From assembly GCA_005883255.1 (NCBI GenBank), contig VAXS01000096.1, forward strand, positions 1 to 6,514: a stretch of DNA of 6,514 nt. The letters are read 5' to 3'. Position 1 is the stretch's first letter. Every line of letters begins with the position of its first letter. The DNA comes from Actinomycetota bacterium. GTDB lineage: Bacteria; Actinomycetota; Thermoleophilia; Solirubrobacterales; Solirubrobacteraceae. The notes beneath the pieces were generated by a model, which saw only the letters and a program-made list of their open reading frames with translations, made no database searches and was not told the origin of the DNA. Both the position numbers and the translations under genes were made by a program. Positions 1-6,306 of the stretch are shown here, in pieces.

Positions 1-524
1 ACGAGCGCTGGTACGGCGAGCACGGCGCGCCCGACCGGATGGAGGAGGCCGTGTACGGGCTCACCGAGCTGCGGCGCGACCAGGTGGCCGGCGCGGCGCT
101 GGTGGCCAACCCCGGCTGCTATCCCACCGCCACCCTGCTGGCGCTGGCGCCGCTGGCCAGGGCGGGGGCGATCGCCGACGTGGTGGTGGACGCCAAGTCG
201 GGCGTATCCGGCGCCGGACGGACGGCCGACGACACCACCCACTTCTACGTCACGCCCCGCCGGGAGATGGACGACGCCGAGCTGCGCGACCTGTACGCCG
301 AGGCCTACGCCCAGGAGCCGTTCGTCGAGCTGGCCGAACGCCCGCCCGGCGTGCGCGAGGTGCGCGACACGAACATCTGCCGGATCTTCACGCGCGCCGA
401 CGAGCGCACGGGAAAGCTCCTGGCCTTCGCCTCGATAGACAACCTGTGGAAGGGCGCGGCGTCGCAGGCGGTCCAGAACCTCAACCTGATGTTCGGGCGG
501 CCCGAGGGGGAGGGGATCTCGTGA
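1..524 (+). CDS. argC: N-acetyl-gamma-glutamyl-phosphate reductase, 3' part, with internal in-frame deletion
   Basis: This gene enters from the left edge; its frame is open from base 3, so the true start lies outside the window. ArgC reduces N-acetylglutamyl phosphate to the semialdehyde with NADPH, the third step of arginine synthesis in the cytoplasm. Recognisable parts are the YGLTEL segment, the nucleophile motif NPGCYPT (Cys codon 117-119), KSGVSGAGR, and the C-terminal block DTNICRIF...IDNLWKGAASQAVQNLNLM. Directly after THF (codons ending at 245) the protein continues with YVTPRRE, which belongs to the far side of the catalytic domain. The expected HRHxPEI stretch with the catalytic His and the following TFxPHLxP stretch are missing. 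Only about 135 residues lie from Cys to the end, against roughly 195 in typical ArgC. Identity is certain; activity is doubtful. The gene ends in TGA, overlapping argJ by 4 bases. Confidence 0.93.
   Translation, partial: ERWYGEHGAPDRMEEAVYGLTELRRDQVAGAALVANPGCYPTATLLALAPLARAGAIADVVVDAKSGVSGAGRTADDTTHFYVTPRREMDDAELRDLYAEAYAQEPFVELAERPPGVREVRDTNICRIFTRADERTGKLLAFASIDNLWKGAASQAVQNLNLMFGRPEGEGIS
506..515 (+). promoter_or_regulatory. Shine-Dalgarno-like purine tract of argJ
   Basis: The purine run GGGGGAGGGG ends 5 bases before the GTG at 521. It lies inside the last codons of argC and supports 521 as the argJ start over any upstream in-frame ATG, such as the one at 446, which lies deep within argC. 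Confidence 0.6.
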
Positions 525-1765
525 AGGCCACCAGCTCCTTCTTCGCCTCGCGCTGGGTGGAGGCGCCCGGCCACGTCCGGGAGGTCGAGGGCCTGCCCGC
601 GGGGTTCCGCGCCGCCGGCGTCGCCGCCGGCATCAAGCCCAGCGGGGACCGCGACGTGGCGCTGCTGGCCTGCGACTCGCCGGAGGCGACCAGCGCCGCG
701 CGCTTCACGCGCTCGGGGACCCAGGCCGCGCCGGTGCTGCTCTGCCGGGAGCGCTGCGACCTGGCCGCGCTGCGCGCGGTCGCGGTCAGCTCCGGCAACG
801 CCAACGCCGCCACCGGCGCCGCCGGCCTGCGCGACGCGGCCCGGATGCAGGAGCTGGCGGCCGAGCTCACGGGCCTCGAGCCCGCGCAGGTGGCGGTGGG
901 CTCCACGGGCGTGATCGGCGTTCCGCTCCCGATGGAGCGGGTGGAGGCGGGACTGCGCGCCGCCGGGGCCGGACTGGCCGCCGGCGGCGGCGAGGACTTC
1001 GCGGACGCCATCCGCACCACCGACGCCTTCCCCAAGCGGGCGACGCTCGAGGTGAAGCTGCCCTCGGGCCCGGTGCGGCTGGCGGCTCAGGCCAAGGGCG
1101 CGGGCATGCTCTCGCCGGCGTTCGCCACGCTGCTGTGCTTCGTGCAGACCGACGCGGCGCTGGGGCCGGACACCGCCGACCTGCTGCTGGGCGTCACCGC
1201 CGCCCGCTCGTTCGAGCGCGTGACGGTGGACGGCCAGACGTCCCCCAACGACACGGTGCTGCTGATCGCCAGCGGGGAGTCGGGCGTGCGGGTGGAGCCG
1301 GAGACCGAGGACGAGCTGCGGCTGGGCGAGGCGCTGGACGCCCTCCTGCGGCAGCTGGCGCTCCTGATGGTGGCCGACGGCGAGGGGGCCCGGCGGGTGG
1401 GACGGGTGGTGGTCTCCGGCGGCCACCAGCTGCACGTGGAGGCGGCCGCGCGCACGGTGGCCAACTCCCCGCTGGTCAAGACCGCCCTGCACGGCGGCGA
1501 CCCCAACTGGGGACGGATCGTCTCGGCGGTGGGGCTGGCGCTGCCGGGCACCGCGCCGCTGCCGGTGGACGTGACGATCGAGGGCGTGACGGTGTGCTCC
1601 GGCGGGGCGGCCGTGCCCCACGACGCGGCGGCGCTGGCCGAGGCGGTGCAGCGCGACGAGGTCGAGTACGTGGTGGGGCTGCCGGGGGAGGGCGCGGAGA
1701 CCGAGGTCTTCTTCTCGGACCTGGGCCACGAGTACGTGCGGATCAACGCGGAGTACACGACATGA
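521..1765 (+). CDS. argJ: Glutamate N-acetyltransferase / ornithine acetyltransferase ArgJ
   Basis: ArgJ moves the acetyl group from N-acetylornithine to glutamate, giving ornithine and N-acetylglutamate, and so recycles acetyl in the arginine pathway. Some members also use acetyl-CoA, which cannot be told from sequence. It has 414 residues, a normal length. ArgJ is an Ntn-like enzyme that cuts itself. The cleavage motif here is KGAGMLSPAFATLLCF, with Thr203 (codon 1127-1129) as the predicted nucleophile and new N-terminus of the beta chain. The usual ATM is ATL. The oxyanion Thr-Gly pair sits in GSTGVIG (Thr129). Also present are VTVDGQTSPNDT, VADGEGA, the substrate-binding block VKTALHGGDPNWGRI, and a C-terminal HEYVRINAEYTT matching the family end. 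The GTG start is chosen for its 4-base GTGA overlap with argC, the purine tract before it and the family-like N-terminus. It overlaps argB by 4 bases (ATGA). It appears intact. Confidence 0.97.
   Translation: MKATSSFFASRWVEAPGHVREVEGLPAGFRAAGVAAGIKPSGDRDVALLACDSPEATSAARFTRSGTQAAPVLLCRERCDLAALRAVAVSSGNANAATGAAGLRDAARMQELAAELTGLEPAQVAVGSTGVIGVPLPMERVEAGLRAAGAGLAAGGGEDFADAIRTTDAFPKRATLEVKLPSGPVRLAAQAKGAGMLSPAFATLLCFVQTDAALGPDTADLLLGVTAARSFERVTVDGQTSPNDTVLLIASGESGVRVEPETEDELRLGEALDALLRQLALLMVADGEGARRVGRVVVSGGHQLHVEAAARTVANSPLVKTALHGGDPNWGRIVSAVGLALPGTAPLPVDVTIEGVTVCSGGAAVPHDAAALAEAVQRDEVEYVVGLPGEGAETEVFFSDLGHEYVRINAEYTT
1750..1753 (+). promoter_or_regulatory. Shine-Dalgarno-like GGAG of argB
   Basis: GGAG lies 8 bases before the ATG at 1762, within the last argJ codons. 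It supports this ATG, which also forms the ATGA overlap with the argJ stop. Confidence 0.5.
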
Positions 1766-2622
1766 GCGCGCGGCCAGACGTGCGCGATGTCGGGACGCTC
1801 CTGGAGGCGCTGCCCTACATCCGCGAGTTCCACGGCCAGACCGTGGTCATCAAGTACGGCGGGGCGGCGATGGAGGACCCGGGGCTGCGCGAGGACTTCG
1901 CCCGCGACGTCGTGCTCCTCAAGTACGTGGGGCTGAACCCGATCGTGGTCCACGGCGGCGGCCCGGAGATCACCGCCTACATGGAGCGCCTCGACCTGCC
2001 GGTGGAGTTCGTGGAGGGGCTGCGCGTGTCCGACCCCGCCACGGTCGAGGTGGCCAAGATGGTGCTGGTCGGGAAGGTCAACAAGGACATCGTGCTGCGC
2101 CTGGGACGGCACGGGCAGCCGGCCGTGGGGCTGTGCGGCGACGACGGGCTGCTGTTCCGCGTGGCCCGGCAGGCGGCGCCCAGCGGGCGCGACATCGGCT
2201 TCGTGGGGCGGATCGAGCGCGTCGACGTGGACGTGCTCCAGCACGTCGCGGCCGACTACATCCCGGTCGTGGCCTCGGTGGGCGCCGACCGCGACGGCCA
2301 CTCCTACAACGTCAACGCCGACGACGCGGCCGGGGCGGTGGCCGCCGCCCTGGGCGCGTACAAGGTGATCTTCCTCACCGACGTCCCCGGCTGGCTGGCC
2401 GATCCCGCCGACCCGTCCAGCGTGATCTCCGAGGCCACGGCGGCCGAGGTGCGGGCCGCGCTGGCCGAGGTGGGCGGCGGGATGCGTCCCAAGCTCCAGG
2501 CCTGCCTCGCCGCGCTGGATGGAGGCGTGACCTTCGCCCACGTGGTGGACGGGCGCATCCCGCACTCGCTGCTGCTGGAGCTGTTCACCGACGCCGGGAT
2601 CGGGACCAAGGTCCGGGCGTGA
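1762..2622 (+). CDS. argB: Acetylglutamate kinase
   Basis: ArgB phosphorylates N-acetylglutamate with ATP, the second and often arginine-controlled step. The protein has 286 residues, normal for the amino acid kinase fold. Visible motifs are VVIKYGG (Lys31, phosphoryl transfer), VVHGGGPEI (from His64, glycine-rich substrate loop), the arginine in EGLRVSD that binds the substrate carboxylate, VGKVNKDIV, YNVNADDAAGA (Asn183 to Asp187 region), FLTDVPG, GGGMRPK (Lys244, transition-state charge) and the C-terminal HSLLLELFTDAGIGT. The N-terminal helix LLEALPYIREFHGQT before the kinase core resembles that of arginine-sensitive enzymes, so feedback inhibition by arginine is a reasonable inference. 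A small difference is GGAAM where many relatives have GGNAM. It starts with ATG overlapping argJ and ends in TGA overlapping the argD GTG. No lesion is seen. Confidence 0.97.
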   Translation: MSARPDVRDVGTLLEALPYIREFHGQTVVIKYGGAAMEDPGLREDFARDVVLLKYVGLNPIVVHGGGPEITAYMERLDLPVEFVEGLRVSDPATVEVAKMVLVGKVNKDIVLRLGRHGQPAVGLCGDDGLLFRVARQAAPSGRDIGFVGRIERVDVDVLQHVAADYIPVVASVGADRDGHSYNVNADDAAGAVAAALGAYKVIFLTDVPGWLADPADPSSVISEATAAEVRAALAEVGGGMRPKLQACLAALDGGVTFAHVVDGRIPHSLLLELFTDAGIGTKVRA

Positions 2623-3635
2623 GCCTGTCGCAGCTGCAGGCGCTCGAGAGCGAGCACGTCGTCCCCACGTACGCGCGCGCGCCCGTGGAGTTCGTGCGGG
2701 GAGAGGGCGCGCGCCTGTGGGACGACGAGGGCCACGAGTACCTCGACTTCCTGTGCGGGATCTCAGTCACGAACGTCGGCCACTGCCACCCCGACGTGGT
2801 GCGCGCGGTGAGCGAGCAGGTCGCCCGCCTCGAGCACGTCGGCAACCTGTTCTACACGGAGCCGGCGATGCGCCTGGCGGCGCGGCTGGCGGACCGGTCG
2901 CTGGGCGGCAAGGTGTTCTTCACAAACTCGGGCGCCGAGTCGGTGGAGGCGGCGATCAAGCTGGTGCGCCGGGCCCGGGCGGGCGGCGAGGTGGTGGTGG
3001 TGGAGGGCGCGTTCCACGGCCGGACGTACGGAGCGCTGTCGGCCACGCCGCAGGAGACCAAGCAGGCGCCGTTCGCGCCCCTGGTCCCGGGGTTCGTCGT
3101 GGTGCCCAAGGACCCGGGCGCCCTGCGGGCGGCGGTCACCGAGCGCACGGCGGCCGTCCTGCTGGAGCCCGTGCAGGGCGAGACCGGCGTGTGGCCCCTC
3201 TCCGAGGAGCTGCTGAGCGCCGCCCGCGCGGCGTGCGACCAGGTGGGCGCCGCGCTGGTCTTCGACGAGATCCAGTGCGGGATGGGGCGGACCGGCACGC
3301 TGTGGGCGTACGAGCAGACCGGCGTGGTCCCCGACGCGATGGCGCTGGCAAAGGCGCTGGGGAGCGGGCTGCCGATCGGGGCGCTGGTCACCGGCGAACG
3401 GCTGGCCGACGTGCTGCGGCCCGGCGACGGCGTGCGCGCAGTGCGCGCCCGGGGCCTGATGGCGGCCATCGACGTGGACGACGCGCCCGGGCTGGTGCGC
3501 CGCGCGCTGCTGGAGCAGCGGCTGGTGCTCAACGCCACGGGACCGCAGACGGCCCGCTTCCTCCCCCCGCTGGTGGTGGGGGCGAGCGAGATCGACGAGG
3601 CGCTGCGCCGCGTGCGGGCGCTGCTGGACCCGTAG
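2619..3635 (+). CDS. argD: Acetylornithine aminotransferase, with internal in-frame deletion
   Basis: ArgD is a PLP-dependent class III aminotransferase that converts N-acetylglutamate semialdehyde to N-acetylornithine using glutamate. In order one sees GEGARLWDDEGHEYLDFLCG, NSGAES (from Asn103, PLP phosphate loop), FHGRT (from Phe132), LLEPVQGE, FDEIQCGMGRTG (Asp216, pyridine nitrogen contact) and ALAKALGSGLPIGA (Lys245, PLP Schiff base). After LADVLRPGD (Asp270) the chain jumps to GVRAVRARGLM. Relatives have about 50 residues between these, starting with HGTTFGGNPLA, whose Thr contacts the PLP phosphate of the partner subunit. At 338 residues it is short of the usual 385-405. The C-terminal domain then continues normally (LNATGPQTARFLPPL). 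The frame is kept throughout. The GTG start overlaps argB by 4 bases; the preceding AAGG is a weak ribosome site. The stop is TAG, unlike the TGA of the other genes. Identity is sure; activity is doubtful. Confidence 0.94.
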   Translation: MSLSQLQALESEHVVPTYARAPVEFVRGEGARLWDDEGHEYLDFLCGISVTNVGHCHPDVVRAVSEQVARLEHVGNLFYTEPAMRLAARLADRSLGGKVFFTNSGAESVEAAIKLVRRARAGGEVVVVEGAFHGRTYGALSATPQETKQAPFAPLVPGFVVVPKDPGALRAAVTERTAAVLLEPVQGETGVWPLSEELLSAARAACDQVGAALVFDEIQCGMGRTGTLWAYEQTGVVPDAMALAKALGSGLPIGALVTGERLADVLRPGDGVRAVRARGLMAAIDVDDAPGLVRRALLEQRLVLNATGPQTARFLPPLVVGASEIDEALRRVRALLDP

Positions 3636-3646
3636 GCTTGCGCGCC

Positions 3647-4909
3647 GTGGACGGCGACGTGCGCACCGCCTCCTACGAGGCCGATCCCGCCGAGGTCCGG
3701 CGCGTCCTGCTGCTCTACAGCGGCGGGCTGGACACCAGCGTGATGCTCAAGTGGATCCAGGAGCAGTACGGCGCCGAGGTGGTGGCGTTGAGCGTCGACC
3801 TGGGCCAGCCCGGCGAGGACTGGGAGGTCGTGCGAGGCAAGGCCGAGCGGCTGGGCGCCCTGGAGTGCCGGGTGGTGGACGCGCGCGAGGAGTTCGCGCG
3901 CGAGTACGTGCTGCGCGCCATCAAGGCCAACGCCCTGTACGGCGGCGGCTACCCGCTGTTCACGGCCCTGGGCCGGCCGCTGATCGCCAAGCTGGCGGTC
4001 CAGGCGGCGCGCGAGACCGGCTGCGACACGATCGCCCACGGGTGCACCGGCAAGGGCAACGACCAGGTGCGCATCGAGGCCACGGTGGCCACGCTGGCGC
4101 CCGAGCTCAAGGTCATCGCGCCGGTGCGCAGCTGGCGGATGGGGCGCGAGGAGGAGATCGAGTACGCGCGCGAGCACGGCATCCCGGTGAAGGGCGGGAC
4201 CGAGGTCGCGCCCTACTCGATCGACGACAACCTGTGGGGGCGCTCGAGCGAGGGCCGCTGGATCGAGGAGCTCGACCGCGAGCCCGAGGACGACGTGTTC
4301 GGCCTCGTGACCCGCCCCGAGGACGCGCCCGACGAGCCCGGCTACGTGACGGTGGGGTTCGAGCGCGGCGTCCCGGTCTCGCTGGACGGCGAGCGCCTGG
4401 AGCCGGTGGAGCTGATCCAGCGGGCGGCGGCGATCGGCGCGCGCCACGGCGTGGGCATCGTCGACCATCTGGAGGACCGCATCGTGGGACTGAAGGTGCG
4501 CGACATCTACGAGGCGCCGGCGGCGGCGATCCTGCTCACCGCCCACCAGGAGCTCGAGCGGCTGGTGTCGACCATCCACCAGAACCAGTTCAAGCCGGCG
4601 CTCGACCGCCAGTGGGCGTACCTGGTGTACGCGGGTCTGTGGTGGGAGCCCCTGCGCGGCGACCTGGACGCGTACATGGACCGGGCCAACGAGCCCGTCA
4701 CCGGGTCGATCCGGCTGAAGCTGTTCAAGGGCTCGGCCCGCGTGGTGGCGCGCGAGTCGCCCCACGCGGTGTACGACCAGGCGCTGGCGTCGTTCGGCGA
4801 GTCCGGCGGGCTGTTCTCGCAGCAGGCGGCGCCGGGGTTCATCGAGCTGTGGTCGCTGCAGTCGCGGATGGCGTACCGGCTGCGTGAGGAGCGGGGCGGC
4901 GGCGAGTGA
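3647..4909 (+). CDS. argG: Argininosuccinate synthase
   Basis: ArgG joins citrulline and aspartate using ATP to form argininosuccinate, releasing AMP and pyrophosphate. With the GTG at 3647 the protein has 420 residues, slightly longer than the usual ~400 because of some 20 extra residues before the core. Visible motifs are the ATP-pyrophosphatase loop YSGGLDTSVML (from Tyr24), IKANALYGGGYPLFTALGRPLIAK for citrulline and aspartate binding, HGCTGKGNDQVRIE (from His131), PVRSWRMGREEEIEYA, YSIDDNLWGRSSEG and the C-terminal tetramer region ending in EGSARV-like KGSARVVARESP and FIELWSLQSR. No gap is seen. It lies 11 bases after argD, the only non-overlapping junction here. No good ribosome site precedes 3647. 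TTG at 3638 and GTG at 3659 are in-frame alternatives, so the exact start is uncertain. Confidence 0.96.
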   Translation: MDGDVRTASYEADPAEVRRVLLLYSGGLDTSVMLKWIQEQYGAEVVALSVDLGQPGEDWEVVRGKAERLGALECRVVDAREEFAREYVLRAIKANALYGGGYPLFTALGRPLIAKLAVQAARETGCDTIAHGCTGKGNDQVRIEATVATLAPELKVIAPVRSWRMGREEEIEYAREHGIPVKGGTEVAPYSIDDNLWGRSSEGRWIEELDREPEDDVFGLVTRPEDAPDEPGYVTVGFERGVPVSLDGERLEPVELIQRAAAIGARHGVGIVDHLEDRIVGLKVRDIYEAPAAAILLTAHQELERLVSTIHQNQFKPALDRQWAYLVYAGLWWEPLRGDLDAYMDRANEPVTGSIRLKLFKGSARVVARESPHAVYDQALASFGESGGLFSQQAAPGFIELWSLQSRMAYRLREERGGGE

Positions 4910-6306
4910 GGCCGGCGCGCCGCCTGCTGGGCCTGGCGCTGGGGCGGCGTCTGCCGCGGGTGGAGGGGACGCTGCGGGTGGCCGGGCTGGACGCGCCGGT
5001 GACGATCCGCCGCGACGGCTTCGGGATCCCGCACGTCGAGGCGGCGAATGGCGAGGACGCCTGGTTCGCGCTGGGCCTGTGCCACGCGCAGGACCGGGCC
5101 TTCCAGCTGGAGACGATGGTGCGTGCCGCCCGGGGGACGCTGGCCGAGCTGGTGGGACCGGACGCGCTGGCCCTGGACCGCTTCTCCCGGCGGCTGGGCT
5201 TCCGCCGCACGGCCGGCGAGGCGCTCGAGGCCCAGGAGGAGGTGGTCCGGGCCTGGATCGACTCCTACGTACGGGGCGTCAACGCCGGGCTGGCGGCGGG
5301 TCGTACCCCACACGAGCTGGCGTTGCTGCGCCGCCGCCCCAGCGCCTGGACTCCCGCCGACCCGGTGGCGGCGATCCGCCTGATCGGGTTCGGGCTGACC
5401 ACCAACTGGGACGCGGAGCTCTCCCGCCTGAAGGTCCTGGAGCTGGACGGCGCCGAGGCGCTGGCGGCGGTCGAGCCGGGGTACCCCAGCTGGCTGGCGG
5501 TGACCGCGCCGCCCGGACGGGCGGCGGGCGAGGCGATCGACCGGCTGGCCGAGGACGTCGGAGCGCTGCGCGGCGTGGTGGGCGCCGGCGGCTCCAACAA
5601 CTGGGCGATCTCGGCCGAGCGGACGGCCACGGGGCGGCCGCTGCTGGCGAACGACCCGCACCTGAGCCCCACGCTGCCGGCCTTCTGGTACCTGGCGCAC
5701 GTGCGCACCCCGGAGTGGGAGCTGGCCGGCGCGTCGGTGGTCGGACTGCCGGGCATCCACGTCGGCCACAGCGACGTGGCGGCGTGGGGGATCACCAACG
5801 GCGGCGCCGACGTGTCCGACGTCTTCCTGGAGGAGATGAGCGGCGACGGGCGCTCGGTCCGCGACGGCGACGGATGGCGCGAGTGCCAGGTGGTGGAGGA
5901 GGAGATCGCGGTGCGCGGCGGCGAGCCCGTGATGGAGCGGGTCCTCATCACGCCGCGGGGACCCGTGGTGACGCCGGCGCTGGGCGACGGGCTGCCGGCG
6001 CTCTCGCTGCGGGCCGACCGGTTCCGCTCGTTCGACGACTTCCGGGCGCTGACCACGGGGTCGCCCTTCCCGCCTTCCAACCTGGTGTACGCGGACGTGA
6101 CCGGCACGATCGGGTGGCAGTTCGCGGGGCTGGTGCCGCGCCGGGAGCGCGGGGCCAGCCTGCTGCCACGCCCGGGCGCCGAGGCGGGCGGCGGGTGGTC
6201 GGACGGCTTCGTGCCGGCGGAGGAGCTCCCCTGGATCGTGAACCCGGACGCCGGCTTCGTGGCCACCGCCAACAACAAGCCGACCGTCGACGGCGAGGGG
6301 CCGTGA
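4906..6306 (+). CDS. Penicillin acylase family (S45) amidohydrolase, N-terminal part up to in-frame TGA
   Basis: This is a member of the Ntn-hydrolase penicillin acylase family, whose enzymes cleave amide bonds of beta-lactams, acyl-homoserine lactones or acylated peptides; the substrate here is unknown. The family precursor is cut into alpha and beta chains. Seen in order are the N-terminal VTIRRDGFGIPHVEA, LGLCHAQDRAFQLE, RGTLAELVG, the cut site GAGGSNNW with Ser230 (codon 5593-5595) as predicted nucleophile, LLANDPHLSPTLPAFWY, GLPGIHVGHSDVAAWGITNGGADVSD (oxyanion and metal-site region), NLVYADVTGTIGWQ, and ATANNKP near residue 456. The ORF then stops at TGA after 466 residues, while relatives are usually about 700-800, so most of the beta chain is cut off. 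No clear signal peptide is seen (an Arg-rich MRPARRLLGLALGRR start). GTG overlaps the argG stop by 4 bases, so translation is probably coupled. It may be a pseudogene or a sequencing error. Confidence 0.85.
   Translation: MRPARRLLGLALGRRLPRVEGTLRVAGLDAPVTIRRDGFGIPHVEAANGEDAWFALGLCHAQDRAFQLETMVRAARGTLAELVGPDALALDRFSRRLGFRRTAGEALEAQEEVVRAWIDSYVRGVNAGLAAGRTPHELALLRRRPSAWTPADPVAAIRLIGFGLTTNWDAELSRLKVLELDGAEALAAVEPGYPSWLAVTAPPGRAAGEAIDRLAEDVGALRGVVGAGGSNNWAISAERTATGRPLLANDPHLSPTLPAFWYLAHVRTPEWELAGASVVGLPGIHVGHSDVAAWGITNGGADVSDVFLEEMSGDGRSVRDGDGWRECQVVEEEIAVRGGEPVMERVLITPRGPVVTPALGDGLPALSLRADRFRSFDDFRALTTGSPFPPSNLVYADVTGTIGWQFAGLVPRRERGASLLPRPGAEAGGGWSDGFVPAEELPWIVNPDAGFVATANNKPTVDGEGP
6304..6306 (+). 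other. In-frame TGA interrupting the acylase reading frame
   Basis: The sequence around it reads DGEGP-stop-LGADWMDGYRVHRI. Family members have an aromatic residue at this place, so TGG (Trp) changed to TGA by one G-to-A substitution fits best. The frame is unchanged on both sides, so no indel is needed. TGA is the normal stop of argC, argJ, argB and argG here, and TGG is used for Trp, so code reassignment is unlikely. Confidence 0.8.

Noticed and set aside
305..1729. Minus-strand frame opposite argJ (474 codons)
   Set aside because: An antisense shadow of argJ with no motifs.
3432..3448. Short direct repeat GTGCGCGC spaced by one base
   Set aside because: Too short and GC-biased to call a repeat element; kept only as a possible slippage site at the argD junction.
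3636..3646. Terminator or promoter between argD and argG
   Set aside because: Only 11 bases, with no inverted repeat, T-run or promoter-like boxes.
2852..4765. Long open frame on the minus strand opposite argD and argG (637 codons)
   Set aside because: It lies opposite two clearly conserved genes and its translation is rich in Arg, His, Ala and Gln with no family motif. Such frames arise from strong G/C bias at third codon positions.
6304..6306. Selenocysteine or TGA-to-Trp code reassignment
   Set aside because: The aligned position in relatives is aromatic rather than Cys, and four genes here end in TGA while TGG is used normally for Trp.
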